A DNA stretch of 32,054 nt from Phaeoceros laevis (GCA_049999765.1 JBNGIQ010009145.1:147562-179615); one strand, 5' to 3'. Shown: positions 17,715 to 28,640, counted from the first letter of the stretch. Numbers and translations: made by a program. Notes: generated by a model not told the origin, from the letters alone.

Positions 17715-19690
17715 CCCATACTTACGTCACCTTCGGCATCAGATGAATCTGCCGCCACCAACAGATCCTGAAAAGTTACAGGGGCATGTCTAACGGCATA
17801 TTGGAACATAATCTGCAGACAATTCCATAGATGTCAGATTGAGCAAATAACAAGGAATGGCTGAGCAGCTAGTCCTTTCCTGTTAAGTACCATACTCACC
17901 TTTGTGCAGCTATCTGCTCTGGGCCGATGTCTATTTGCTAGCCCTTGATAATGTATGTCAGCTGCCACTGGCTTCCCATCGACGAAACCCAAACCTTCGT
18001 CACCAACAGCAAACCGCAACAGCATTCCAGCTTTCAGGGAGTCTGCATTCTGTCAGCGAAGACCGTTCCCAGTTGTGAGCGTACTGCACTTATTCACCTA
18101 GGTTTTACGCACAAGCCACAGAATCAATGGTACCTGATCGAGAAACTTCTGAGGCATTGTTCCAAGAACCACGGGGGGGTCATCACTTGTACCCAATGTC
18201 CCATCAGCCTGAAGCTCAAGTACAAGCTGCAACAGACGACCGAGTCATCAATTCCAACTTGGATTTTGGTTGTGCAAACAGAATGCAATAGCAGCCACGA
18301 GTTCTATCACCTGCTGTCGAGATGGAACATTTCCATGGCTATCTGTATCAAGCAGATACTCACAGCAGTTTGCATCTTTCCATGTGACAGCAAGCGGTGT
18401 CAGCCCTAGCACATAGTGTGCATGTCTGCAGCATTAGAATGTAAGTGGGACCAACCTCGCATAAGGTCAAGGAAAGTAATAGGGTACAAACTGGACTTGA
18501 ACGCAAAGTACAGTACCTGTTATAGAAGAGAAGTCCCTCCCTTGCAAAAGGAACATGGTCAGCATATGCAGCACGCAACCCTGCCGAATCACACTTATAC
18601 ACAGGAACAACACTGAACTTATATCGGTGGTACGCAGTTGGTGGACCACATGCACCTGCCTCCGCAAGCTTTGAGTTCATCCAGAAAAATCGGAACTCTG
18701 CAGTGCAGTCATACAAAGAGTACCCGCGCCAGCACATCAAGTCCAGAACATAGTATGTTTCATCAGGCTGCATACCAGAGCTAAATGTGTCAAGGTACAA
18801 GAATGCTTGAAGTCATAGGGTCTGTAGCCAAGTTGCGTTCAGGAAAACCGGCAAAAACCGCACGTCGTGTACGAACCTCATGAAAAACGCAGTCAAGGAT
18901 GCAGAAAACATGAGATGCGGCGGCAACGTCTCGCGTCCTAGCTCCGTTCGGAAGAGCAGATGGAAAGGAATGCAGAACGCGACCATTCCGCAGCCTGCTG
19001 ACTGTTTGTCCATTGGACGACACAACTAAACACCGCTTGCCAGTTGGCCTAGGCATGACAAACCTGAAAGGTCCATAACCAAAGATACATGAGAATGCTC
19101 AGCGGTGCCAACAAACACAGAGACTAGCTTCATCAAACAGGGGCCGTTGCTAGATACTAGAAATTGCTGCCGGAAAAAGGAAGGAAAAACAACCGTGAGG
19201 CATCGAGATAGCCCTTCTCACGCCAATCTTCAAACTGTTGGGGAAAAGTTCTCGAACGGATATCAGTTCACAGACCAGCTTACCAGTCAATCATATGCAG
19301 AGGAACGTCCACCATCCACTCTGGTAGCAGGAGTTGCTGTGACCACCACTTTTTTGCTCTGGCCCCTCGAAGTTTGGCTCCGTCAGAGAAACCTAGTGCT
19401 TGATGTGAGAAACTCTCATAGACTTGATATTCATCTTCTCCGTCACCCGCGGCAAGTCGAAACTCGTCCGGCTCCTCTTTGATAGAAGGAACAGCCTTTG
19501 GCTGCTCTTCCGACTGGGCAGCATCTTCAGTGTAGACACACGGGGAGGCAAGCTGCCGGGCATGGTTCTGGAGATCTCGCCTGGCCTGTTTTTGACGTTC
19601 CAAGGCGACTTCCCTTCGACGATGCTGATCCGACACCAACCGCTTGTGTACCCGGACTGTGGTCCTGCCCTGCTCCACTCCTCCCGCCAT
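17711..19690 (-). CDS. SNUPN: Snurportin-1, snRNP nuclear import adaptor (7 exons, intact)
   Basis: Snurportin binds the trimethylguanosine cap of spliceosomal snRNPs and couples them to importin-β for nuclear import. Exons on minus: 19690–19284, 19063–18877, 18767–18517, 18425–18311, 18226–18134, 18049–17900 and 17812–17711. All introns are GT–AG. The exons sum to 1305 nt, giving 434 residues, close to the size I expect for plant members.

The N-terminus has an importin-β-binding-like basic helix at about residues 22–48 (DQHRRREVALERQKQARRDL). Then come LPEWMVDVP and the cap-binding domain: RPTGKRCLVVSSNGQTVSRL, SALPNGARTRD, CILDCVFHE, DETYYVLDLMCWRGYSLYDC, EFRFFWMNSKL and LLFYNRHAHY. The C-terminal part includes TSDDPPVVLG. 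The start is the first Met before the basic helix; an earlier start is possible. All junction phases agree, and no stop or frameshift is present. It converges with the thioredoxin gene. Confidence 0.95.
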
Positions 19691-19931
19691 TTGTGCAGAG
19701 CCTAAATGTTGTCTCTACCACATCGCCCAGAGTCGTCTCTACTTCCTCTTCCAAGAAGACGAAGTAGGCAGTAGGATTAGGATTTCGATCAAGGGCAACT
19801 GCCGACAACAGCCAACAGCCTGTTGGCTATTTGCACTAGACAGAGTTGGAATCCATCCATGTGTGTAGTGCATGCCCTAATACAGCCGTAGCAAACGGTG
19901 CCTTCAGCCGGACTAATGTCGGCTCTGATGA
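19691..19931. promoter_or_regulatory. Probable 5' region of snurportin-1
   Basis: This is the sequence just upstream (on minus) of the chosen ATG. A partly open frame continues upstream, but it does not resemble snurportin. No TATA box is obvious. It probably holds the 5' UTR and core promoter; inferred from position only. Confidence 0.35.
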
Positions 19932-20306
19932 GTAGGTTAACCCCTAAAGACCGGGATCTAGAAACATAAAAAAATTCCGTTACTTTTTGCGACTACCGCT
20001 CCCAGGGCCTCGATCTTGAAACGGGCCCCGTTTTGTGCTTATACCATTTTTTTAACATAGTTACGAAGATATAAGGGTGTAGTGGGATATACCATTGGAT
20101 AGAGCTCGCTGAGCTCTATCAAGGGCATATAATTTATATTTTAAAAATATATTAGAGAAAATCGTCCAACTAGACATTTGCAATGACCAAGAGGCCAGTT
20201 TCTGGCCTGTTGGTCTTTTAAGATTAAAGGCCCCCGGGAGAGCCAGATTATGCATTATTCAATATAATGCTATATGGCGCAACCAGGGGGCCTTTAACCC
20301 TTAACC

Positions 20307-20670
20307 CCTAAGGGACCAGAGTGTTGTTGGCCCTTATTCCCAGTACTGGGCTCACCTTGGTTCCATGCGATCCCCCCCTGCCCAAATCAAGGTGATTGAG
20401 GGGCTGTGAACCTAGCATTCCGGGGCGCCCGGCTCAATGTACTTGCAAACGGGTGTCTGAAGACCCCGTTCCAACACATTTGTGTTATAGGATTTATCTT
20501 AATTATAATTAAATAATAATTTTAAACATCGTTAAATAGAAAATTTCATGGCAATCATTTTGGTATAACTTTTGTTTCCTTTGCAAATGGGGAACACTAT
20601 GAGTCGTGACGAAACGTGGGGGTTGGGAGACTTGGATCCCGTTTGGGCTAGTTGGTCCTTTAGGGGTTAA
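20307..20670. repeat. Inner inverted pair with TTAACCCCTAAAGGACC ends
   Basis: TTAACCCCTAAGGGACC starts near 20307. The reverse complement of the copy ending at 20670 is TTAACCCCTAAAGGACC (16 of 17 identical). The ~360-bp unit is non-coding and MITE-like, nested in the larger pair 19932/21621 that shares the same core. No clear target duplication was seen. Confidence 0.5.
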
Positions 20671-20672
20671 AC

Positions 20673-20702
20673 GCCTAACTGACCAAAAGTGGTCAATTAG
20701 GC
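20673..20702. repeat. Short perfect-loop hairpin
   Basis: GCCTAACTGACC and GGTCAATTAGGC flank a 6-base loop (aaaagt), with 11 of 12 pairs. It sits directly beside the inner inverted-repeat end. Confidence 0.75.
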
Positions 20703-21360
20703 TCACACCGGGTTTCTCTCCTGGTTTCACTATTAAAATTAAACGATTTTAAAAACTTTCATGTATTTTGTATAGATGTATGTCATAAGTACATATACTA
20801 TTGGTTAATATTTAACTCGTAATTAATGTAATACATAACTATACATGGCAGAGCTAATCACAATGGTCACCCAGGAGGGGTGACCCTGGATGTCACTATA
20901 CCGAGCTAGCCGGGCTACGGTAGCTTTGCTTGGTTCGACAAATATCCGAGCCTCACTTGGCAGTCGAGCCTTACTGGTCCAGGCCGAATAGGGCTGGGCA
21001 AGACGCCTCATCCCTACCTCGCGCACCCCTCTGCTTGGTCGCCGGCCTGCTTCAAGGGATGGGTAGGGTGCTTGCCCGAGGTTAGATTGCTTTCTCCATG
21101 TTCTTTTTTGCTCCCACCAGGGTCATAGGAGTCTTCCTCTCCCATTGGCAGCCATCGCAGCTCCAAGCAAAGCCCTCTTCCTAAGCATTGGAGTTCGCAG
21201 CAATGGCTAGGCTCTTATGCTCGACGCCCCTATCCTTGACCCTGTAGTGCCTTCTGGATGTATTTTGTGAGGGACGTCAGGCTAGCTGTGGTCTCCAGCC
21301 CGCCTGTCAGAGCTCGCTCCCACATGCAGGTAGTCATGCCTTGCCGCCCTCCTTGTTGCT

Positions 21361-21405
21361 AGAGCGCGACGAGCTTCCTGGCCACTAGGAAGCTCATCGC
21401 GCTCT
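21361..21405. repeat. Strong GC-rich hairpin, 19-bp stem
   Basis: The arm AGAGCGCGACGAGCTTCCT (21361–21379) pairs with 21387–21405 with a single mismatch across a 7-base loop (ggccact). No run of T follows on either side. The element is isolated in non-coding DNA. Confidence 0.85.
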
Positions 21406-21621
21406 CCCCCTCTAGCTATCGAGCAGCAGGTTCGGGAATTACATAGGCTCGGAGCAGGGTGAGGCTAGGAATTTGGTGGCTTGGAAGCTTACTCATTCTC
21501 GGAACAAGGTTCAAGATAACAGGTTTGGGGCTTATGAAACCAAAATCTACCCGCCACAATTAAGGCTTCATACGAAAGTTCCGATTGCAAAAGAATCTCC
21601 GGCATTTAAGGGTTAACCTAC

Positions 21622-22225
21622 ACAAAGGGAATGAGTGAGATATTATCTGGTTGGCAAGCCCTGCTGTAGCTAAGCCGTCGTACTACCGGATAGTTGCATG
21701 TAACCGGGGTACCCAGTACTGACCGGTCAAGATCCTAAGGCCTCCAGGAAAGGTGGCGGTGGGGAGACGGGGGGCTCATGGCTGCAGTGCTAGCCTACGA
21801 CGATGCTAGCCACAGTTCGATTCTCTCTCTCTACTTAGTGCACTCTCTCTACTAGTGAGTGTTATCCTTCCCTTACACACTTATTATGCCCATAATGAGT
21901 GACCCGCGCGTGCATAATGAGTGACCCCATGCGTAATGTGATAGATATTTAGCCTGCTCTGATTCATCCGGCTCTTTGGCTGGTTCAGAACTGCCCAACT
22001 CTTGCACTCGGAAGTTTTCTCCTTGCTAAGTGTTGCAGGTTGTGCTAGTTTGGGCATTGAGCCCATCGACAACTTGTTGGGGGGAGTGCCGACCACCAAT
22101 ATGCTGGTCTCTGCTGCAATTGCAAGTCCTCTCTCTGCTACAGCAGCACCTACCTCTGACTGCCCTCTCCTGAGACTGGTTCAGGGGGGACTTGTCGTCC
22201 TCCGTCAATAGTATCATCTCCATTT
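21622..22225. other. Non-coding stretch
   Basis: No gene recognised. A short direct repeat (cataatgagtgacc, near 21892 and 21914) and a CT-rich tract at 21820–21860 are present. Confidence 0.4.
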
Positions 22226-22283
22226 TCAGCTATTGAATCCCACCAAACAAGGCTGTAAACCATGCACACAAACATTGCAGCAA

Positions 22284-22367
22284 CTCACAAAATTCAAACA
22301 ACAGCTCACAAAATGCATACAGTAGCTCACAAAATGCAAATAAGCCCTCACAAAATGCAAAAACTCA
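22284..22367. repeat. 21-bp tandem repeat, 4 copies
   Basis: ctcacaaaat recurs at 22284, 22305, 22326 and 22347. The period is a multiple of three, and the minus strand encodes a 7-residue repeat (LHFVSYC, MHFVSCC, LNFVSCC) within a 62-codon frame at 22414–22226. I do not claim the frame is a gene. Confidence 0.85.
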
Positions 22368-22649
22368 TCGATCCCTTCAGCCAGTCCGTTCATGAATGCA
22401 CCACCTATGTCCATGTACAGCCTTGATTCGATATTTCATAGTGTTGTAGCTGCATCCGACACCAACACACGTGATTAGCATACCAAGCAGCAGGGTAGTA
22501 TGTGTGGGCTGCAAGTTAGAATCACATAAAATGAGTGCTTACAAGTTTGCATTTGCATCATTGAACCCTTCACTTAAAGCCCATATGTACATCTCTTGCG
22601 CTATGAGCTTTCTGCCAGGTGTTCCTTCTTCAAACTACAGTCGGCGGCT

Positions 22650-22880
22650 CTATGTTGTTGTCCCTCCAGTATGTCTGCACTTTTTCCACGCGTGTACCTT
22701 TTGTAGTCCTGCAGTAATCAGATTCAGCTCTGTTGCGGATCTTGTGTACGCCCCATAAAAAAAAGACTTGAACTTAAACCTCCCTACTCTACCATGGCAA
22801 TTGGGGGGCTTGTAATCCGGATTCAGGTTATGTGCATCTGCCATCTTCTGTTGTTCACTCTTACGAATTTCTTGTGACAA
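22650..22880 (-). other. Coding-like minus-strand fragment, unrecognised
   Basis: An open minus-strand frame of 76 codons reads MSQEIRKSEQQKMADAHN, then ELNLITAGLQKVHAWKKC and RHTGGTTT. The composition is protein-like. I do not recognise a family; it could be a fragment of a transposase or of a host gene. A 39-bp duplication lies just upstream. Confidence 0.3.
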
Positions 22881-22956
22881 TTTTTTCTCTCCACCGCCAT
22901 GAAGTGCTCCTACATAGAGTCACTTACATCAGGGGCACGTAGTCAGTTGTCTGCAA

Positions 22957-23034
22957 CAGAATGCTAAATATTACTTTGTCACCAAGGCCCAAGGACAGAA
23001 TGCTAAATATTAATTTATCACTGAGGCCCAAGGA
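22957..23034. repeat. 39-bp tandem duplication with aggcccaagg spacers
   Basis: cagaatgctaaatatta starts at 22957 and 22996, each followed by aggcccaagga. Further aggcccaagg cores occur near 23065 and 23092, so a diverged array spans about 22957–23102. Confidence 0.85.
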
Positions 23035-23250
23035 GGCACTGCTATGACCAGGCAAGGCCCAAGGCCTGAATGCTATGACATTGACACTCAGGCCCAAGGA
23101 AAAGATGGTTTCTCCAGGTTGAACCAGAAAGGGTTGGCCTTGGTGTGTGACAACTATCCAAAATGGTGAGAAACGGGAAAAAGGTTACTACTGAAGAGGA
23201 CGAGCTCGACTCTTGTTATTTTGGACAAGAGGTACAATGAGCGCTCTTTG

Positions 23251-23445
23251 CTAGATAGAGCCACCCATATAGGCGAAGTAGATGTTGTTGAGGGCGCACA
23301 AGAGCTCCATGAAGGCATTCTCTAGTTTGGTGCTACTCCGATCGATGGGGTTGGTGCTGGAGAGTTCCCTCATAGAGTCCCCCAGTTCCTCAAATTTTGT
23401 GATAGCATGTTGGAAGATGCCAAATTTTCTCAACCATAAACGCAT
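23251..23445 (-). other. Coding-like minus-strand fragment, unrecognised
   Basis: A 64-codon open frame has helical, protein-like sequence (FEELGDSMRELSS, then LENAFMELLCALNNIYFAY). Stops follow downstream, and no splice partner was found. The family is unknown. Confidence 0.3.
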
Positions 23446-23699
23446 ATCTGTCGGAGATTTGGCTTGGGGCTGAAGAATGCATCACAAAGCTTTGGATATC
23501 TCGGTGAAGACCTTATTGCCTTATATGCTTGCATATCGTCCATGGGTTAACAACTGCAGCTTTATAGTGGAGGAACAGCCAGAGACAGCTAGAAGAATGC
23601 AAGTACAAGCGCAAGGTATTGTCAGTTTCCTAGCTTGCACAAAACAAGGACATGGAGGTTAACTTTCATAAGTCTACCTCTATAGTCAAGCAATGGGGT

Positions 23700-25057
23700 C
23701 GGGTGATTGCAGTGGAACCTTGCACATGACTTGTTTCTCCTCAATGTTGCAAGCATTCCAGCCCCTTCAGCTCAAGTAGCAGGCGTGCACTTGCATCTTA
23801 TGCCATTGGGACGAAGATTTGGCACATGCGCCTTGGCCATCCCAATCCTAGAAAATTGCAGGACATGTGCAAAGCTGACCTCTATAGTGATGGAGTGCCA
23901 AATAATCTGCTGCCTCTTCCTTTTTGCGAGGCTTCTGTGTTTGGCAAACAACCATGTGTGTGTGTGTAGATGTTTTGAGGAGGTTGTCACGGTCCCATGT
24001 AGTAACATATCCTAAAGGGGGAGGAAGGAGAGCAACAAAAGTGTTGCAATTAGTGCATGCTGACTTATGCGGCGCTGTATCCATGGACTCCTTGCGTGGC
24101 GACAAATACTTCTTCACTTTTATTGATGACTTTAGCCGCTACTCCTATGTGTATGTTCTCAAATACAAAAGCCATGCTTTTCAGTGCTTTGAGCAGTTCA
24201 AGGCTATGGTTGAATGCCAAACCAGCAAGAAGGTGCAGTGCCTGTGAATAGACAACGGGGGTGAGTTTGACTCCGATGCCTTTAATGATTTTTTTATATC
24301 ACTGGGCATCAGCAGGCAATTTACAGCTCCGTATAGTTCTGCGCAAAATGGAGTTGCCGAGAGAAGAAATCGTTCAGCACAGAACATCACTCGTTCTCTG
24401 CTGAAGCAAGCTAGTCTATCATTGAGATATTGAGAGATTGTATCAACAGCCAATTGCCTCTACAATCGCCTTCCCTGCAAGGCGATCCAAGGAAAAGCCC
24501 CTTACAAGTTGTGGTGTGAACGCAAGCCCTTGATATAACATAGATCTTCGCACCTTCGTACCTTCAGCTTGGCAACGTATGCTCATGTACCTAAAGAACG
24601 GAGGGAGCATAACAAGTTGTCAGATCGAGCCTTGAAGCTTATATTTGTGGGGTACACAAAAGGGGTGAAAGCATATAAGTTGTTCAACCCTAAAACAAGG
24701 CAAGTCCATTATGCCAGGAGTGTGGTATTTAATGAAGCTCTTTTACTTACCCACATCCTAGAAAGTCGTTGCCTGCCCATGAAGAGGAAATGGGCATGGA
24801 GGAAGGTTCAGCGTCCATGCTGAACCTACTGCTCCAGCTAAGCTGGCCCACAGTGAGGAAGAAACTCAAGTTGGCCAGCACACTGACACCGAAAAATATT
24901 GAGAGCCAACTCTTTTTGACCAGTCTCCTAACAGCATTACAAGTGCAGCTCAACTAGGAACTTGGATAGACTTTGGACACGTTCGATAATGGTGACCTCG
25001 AAGTAATTGATCAAGTCAACAACTTACCTGTCCACGATGAAGGGGAAGATGACCCAG
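23700..25057 (+). mobile_element. Ty1/copia remnant, GAG-pre-integrase and integrase region
   Basis: Domains in order on +: the GAG-pre-integrase motif WHMRLGHPNPRKLQ (Trp codon 23820); the expected CxxC area ...PFCEASVFGKQ, interrupted by the (GT)n motif at 23955; then the integrase core with LVHADLCG, FIDDFSRYSYVYVL (first catalytic Asp), IDNGGEFDSDAF (second Asp) and NGVAERRNRS (Glu). The C-terminal part LIFVGYTKGVKAYKLFNP spans about 24640–24700. Stops and shifts break the frame (for example 24247, 24432 and 24537). Gag, protease and reverse transcriptase were not found. The right side stops at the chromovirus LTR at 25058. Confidence 0.85.
23955..23998 (+). repeat. Dispersed (GT)n motif, copy B, inside the copia integrase region
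   Basis: A (TG)n tract, AGATG, TTTTGAGGAGGTTGTCACGG and TCCCAT: two or three substitutions from copies A and C. The surrounding copia frame (…VFGKQ before, YPKGGGRR after) shows that roughly this segment is extra relative to normal copia spacing. Confidence 0.82.
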
Positions 25058-25297
25058 TGTCACAGTAAAATGAAGTTAAGTACAGTAAAATGTAGACGTA
25101 GTTAAGTAAAGCGTTGAAGTTTCGGGTATAATAAAAGTAAGGAAAGTTCGCAATACGAAGAGTGTAGAAAAGCTAATAATAAGGTCTCAAAACGGGATCA
25201 TGGCAAAACATGCCACGTGTATGGACGTACATGTATTTAAACTTGAATCAAACCCTAGCAAGGGACCCGGATTACCAGCACTCAAGCGCGAGTTGCA
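25058..25297 (+). repeat. Chromovirus 5' LTR
   Basis: It begins TGTCACAG and ends ...GTTGCA, four bases before the primer site. Its first 102 bp align without gaps to 30656–30757 with 8 differences, 7 of them transitions. A probable promoter region is inside but no clear TATA box was found. Confidence 0.8.
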
Positions 25298-25301
25298 ACT
25301 T

Positions 25302-25314
25302 TGGTATCAGAGCC
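25302..25314 (+). other. tRNA-iMet primer-binding site of the chromovirus
   Basis: TGGTATCAGAGCC is the standard plant initiator-Met tRNA primer site, four bases after the LTR end. Confidence 0.93.
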
Positions 25315-25333
25315 ACGGTCACCGTTGCTGGCC

Positions 25334-25681
25334 ATGAGCAGAAGGGTCTGGGAGCTAAGAGAAGACTACGAGATACCTCTCATTCATTTCAATACCGCTC
25401 GAGGGACGTACGCGATGAATTGGGCAACCAGGGCAAACCCTCCCCGTTTGAGACAATTGGAAGAACTGCTAGCCTTGGCCCTGTCCGTAATCCGTGGAGG
25501 TACGCCATTGTTGTGGCAAGGAGTACTGTTGGATGTATTGTATGTGAGACTAATATCAGGGACAAGAGCTTGGACCTTTGGAGAAGAGTTGGCATACGAA
25601 TTTTTGGTGAAGGAATTGCAAAAGGCACTCAGAATCGCAAGGACAGGAGCTGAAGTTTGGTTTCATGAAGTGGCACCGTGA
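25334..25681 (+). CDS. Short ORF after the primer site of the chromovirus
   Basis: An intact 115-residue frame from ATG 25334 (MSRRVWELREDYEIPLIHFN...) to TGA 25679–25681 is rich in Leu and Arg, with GGTPLLWQGVLLDVLYVRL. It lies where the leader or N-terminal gag of such elements sits, but I do not recognise a gag domain in it. It is unusual that it stayed open while the rest of the element decayed. Another overlapping frame is open too, so chance remains possible. Confidence 0.4.
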   Translation: MSRRVWELREDYEIPLIHFNTARGTYAMNWATRANPPRLRQLEELLALALSVIRGGTPLLWQGVLLDVLYVRLISGTRAWTFGEELAYEFLVKELQKALRIARTGAEVWFHEVAP

Positions 25682-25895
25682 GTAATGCGTATCTTTCAAT
25701 GTATCGAAGTGCAACGCACCGGAGAGCTGCTGTAGAGCATCGAAGTAGAGCCGGGATTTGTAGAAAGGGAGTATTTTAACGACACAGATTGTGTGTGAAG
25801 AAACTAATCCGAGGGCTCACAAGACATAGAGAATGGGTGAGGCGACGCAGTGAACAGGAGCGGCTGGTTACAGCGCTAGCTAGGACGAGGGTATA

Positions 25896-26990
25896 ATGGC
25901 AGATTTAAGAACAGGAGGCGGAACTCATGGGCTCGTTCCCCCGACAGTACTTGCAGGGAACAACTCGAAAGCAGTGGGAGTAACACAGAGCGTGCCTTCG
26001 AAAGGAGAAAATACGGAGTAATAGGAACATCGTCACCAAGTCTGAGTCCTGAGCTGTTGACCCAAATGCTGCTGGAGCAAATGGGTAGAGTGTCAGACCT
26101 GGAATAGGCGCTAGAGCAGCAGTGGACTGCACGGGCGTCCCAGGATTTGGTGAGGTCAGTTGCGCACTACACCATCAAGGCACCTAAACCGGAAAACGGG
26201 ACCCGGCGGGGGTAGAAAGGTGGAAACATCAAGTCAGGCTTTACGTCATGTTGCAGAATGTGGAGGAAGAGCACCAAGTGGTGCCGGCATCCACTTTTTT
26301 GAGAGGGGCAGCCTTGATATGGTGGCTTCAACGAGAAATGCTTGTCCAGCAGGGAAGTGCTCCACCATGTGTCACTTTAGATCAGTTCTTTTTAGCAATG
26401 ACACTACAATTCATACTCTATGGGACCGTGTCAACCTCCTCAAATAGTCGCACACACACACCATTAGACAGTCGCATGGTTGCAAGGAACAAGCTAACTA
26501 ATCTGGTCCAGAAGGGCAGCTTGGCTGCCTATAATGAAGAATTTTTGAACATTTGTCTCAACATTCCAGGAATAGTTGAGGACGAGAAGGTGGACAAGCA
26601 TCAAACTGGTCTCAAGCCAGCCACGAAGAAGGAGGTAGTGATGGCATGATGCCAAACACTAAATGAGGCTATGGCTGTAGAGGACAGGGCAGATGCCCTC
26701 TTTTGGGAGCTGTGAAATTGGAACATCGGATACAACTGGAACAGGCCTGGAACTAACAGCAGCCACACAAGTGATGGACCAACGCCGATGGAGATTGACC
26801 AAGTAAAGAAAGAATTCCTAGGAAATTGTTATGCATGTGGAGACTGGGGGCATCGAAGTGTGGATTGTCCAAATCACCTGCATGCCCTCGACCTTGAGGA
26901 AGAGGAAGGGGCAGAGGACGAGGTAGGGGGCAGCCAGCCCGCCCACAAGGAGCAGGGGGTAACGAAACACGCAAAGCAAATGTGACGAAG
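25896..26990 (+). pseudogene. Chromovirus gag (capsid and zinc knuckle), broken
   Basis: A start at 25896 (MADLRTGGGTHGL) leads into a degraded stretch. The retrotransposon capsid domain is readable at 26233–26649 (TFLRGAALIWWLQREML, MVARNKLTNLVQKGS, AAYNEEFL). A CCHC zinc knuckle is intact at 26827–26868 (CYACGDWGHRSVDC). In the capsid, 26420–26462 is an extra segment (the (GT)n motif in reverse) between LQF and PLDSR. Several stops and at least one frameshift are present. Confidence 0.85.
26420..26462 (-). repeat. Dispersed (GT)n motif, copy C (reverse), inside chromovirus gag
   Basis: On minus: GG(TG)n, CGAC, then TATTTGAGGAGGTTGACACG and GTCCCAT. The last 29 bases are identical to copy A at 15951. 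In gag it replaces the usual direct link between LQF and PLDSR without shifting the frame. Confidence 0.87.
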
Positions 26991-27149
26991 CTGGAAAAGC
27001 CACACGACGATGAGAAGGGAAACGAACCTCCCCAGCAGTCGGAGGGGTAACTGCTAGGGAAAACAGCACCCCATCTGAGCATTGTAAGGCATCATGTGGA
27101 TGCGTAGAAGTCGGCAGTGGAGGCCAAGTATGTAATTGTGAGTGTAAAG

Positions 27150-27500
27150 TGAAAACAGGCAATCAGGTGTGTGATCTGTTTACTGTACAGGGGAAAGTAA
27201 ACAGGCATGCTCGTGGGATACTAATCGATTGCGGAGCCAATTCTAGTTTTTTGTCAAAGGGGTATGCAGATCTGTGGAAACTAGTTACCGGACAGAAGTG
27301 TGGCCGAGTGGAGTTGGCAGACGGGCACAAGAGAGCTGAAGAGGCCACGATGAGTAGGACCATCAATTAACGCATGGGTGAGCACTCTGAAAATACCAGG
27401 TTGACTGTAACTGAACTCAAAAGTGGCTACGACCCGCTGCTAGGAATGCCTTGGTTAGAAATGCATAACCCTGCTATCACATGGAAGGAATGTGAACTCT
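27150..27500 (+). pseudogene. Chromovirus aspartic protease
   Basis: The frame contains GILIDCGANSSFLSKGYAD, where the usual D(S/T)GA active site reads DCGA, followed by VELADGH and, after a stop at 27368 and a frame break, YDPLLGMPWLEMHNPAITW. It cleaves the polyprotein in active elements. The Ser/Thr-to-Cys change and the stop suggest loss of function. Confidence 0.8.
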
Positions 27501-27699
27501 TGTTAACCTGTAATGGGAAACAAGTGGAGGTGCGAGGAGAGCATTTATGCAAGGTAGGCAGCAGGACGAAGGTCCCTAGAATACAGATGGTGTCATGGGA
27601 ACGCATATTGCGGGACTGTACAGAGAAGCAGGCGGAGTCAGTATTATTTTTAATCAGGGACAAGCGATCACCTGCTGTCAACCAGTGTCAGTTACAAGA

Positions 27700-28640
27700 A
27701 GAGCAAACAAAAAATGTGCCACCTCAAGACCAAGAGCTTAGAGCCCTGCTGGAGGAGTACCAAGATGCTTTGGTGGATGGTCTACCGCATGGGCTTCCTC
27801 CCAAGCGAGCTGTCGACCATCGCATCGAATTATTACCAGGGGAGCACCATCCTACACACAAACCTTGATTTCGCATGTCTCCTTTACAACTACAGGAATC
27901 TCAAGTGCAGGTTGAAGAGTTGCTACGCAAGGGCTACATCAGGCCTTCAGTATCACCCTATGGTGCGCCCATCTTATTCACAAGGAAGAAGAATGGCAAG
28001 CTTCGCATGTGCATGGACTACCAGGCTTTGAATCGGATTACACGTAAGAACAACTACCCAATCCTTCGCATAGACAAATTGCTGGAAAGTTAAGCAGGAA
28101 CACGTTATTTTTCAAAGATTGACTTGGCAGCAGGATACCATCAAATCCAAGTGGCAGAAGAAGACATCCCCAAAACAGCCTTCAATACGAGGTATGGCCA
28201 TTACGAATGGTTGGTCATGAGTTTTGGACTCACCAATGCCCTAGCTACTTTTCAGGGATTGATGAATGATGTCTTCCGGGACATGATTAACAATGCCCTC
28301 GTGGTTTACCTAGACGATATCCTGGTTTGCAGTAAGACAAAGGAGGAGCATTTTGCGAAACTTAAACAAACGCTATAGAGGCTCCGAGAGCACCAATTAT
28401 ATGCATAGCTTCCTAAATGTGAGTTTTTGGCTGAGAGGCTTGAATACTTGTGGTACATAGTAGAAAAAGACGGCATTCGTGTAGACCCTGCAAAGACCCA
28501 AGTAATCGAACAATGGCCTCAACCAACAAATGTGAAAGAGCTTCAGTCTTTTCTGGGGTTAGCAAACTATTATAAGAAGTTTGTTAAGGGGTTTGTGGGG
28601 ATTGCAACCCCTTTAACCAGTTTACTGCAACAAGAGCATA
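27700..28640 (+). pseudogene. Chromovirus reverse transcriptase
   Basis: Readable blocks are LRKGYIRPSVSPYGAPILF, LRMCMDYQALNRITRKNNYP, FSKIDLAAGYHQIQV, TAFNTRYGHYEWLVMSFGLT and the catalytic VVYLDDILV (Asp codons 28313 and 28316). After that come RVDPAKTQVIEQWPQP and LQSFLGLANYYKKFVKGF. Stops at 27866, 28090, 28376 and 28406 break the frame. The blocks match the Ty3/gypsy type, copying RNA to cDNA in active elements. Confidence 0.92.

Larger units (their letters stand above)
19932..21621. mobile_element. Candidate inverted-repeat DNA element (GTAGGTTAACCC ends)
   Basis: The 23 bases at 19932–19954 (GTAGGTTAACCCCTAAAGAC…) match the reverse complement of 21599–21621 at 20 of 23 positions. The ends contain TA next to GGTTAACC on both sides, which would fit a TA target site but is also part of the palindromic end, so the target duplication cannot be proven. 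The interior (about 1.6 kb) has no transposase frame and contains a second inverted pair with the same core motif. Superfamily not assigned. Confidence 0.45.

Noticed and set aside
18416-18616. Plus-strand frames across the snurportin locus
   Set aside because: They are shadows of the minus-strand exons, which have consistent splice sites and family motifs.
19527-19808. Alternative minus frame upstream of snurportin
   Set aside because: Overlaps the first snurportin exon in another frame; the exon frame has the basic import-receptor-binding helix.
21361-21405. Bacterial-type terminator
   Set aside because: There is no T-run after the hairpin and the DNA is clearly eukaryotic.
26753-27162. 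Minus-strand frames in the chromovirus gag/protease region
   Set aside because: Opposite-strand shadows of the zinc-knuckle and protease coding sequence.
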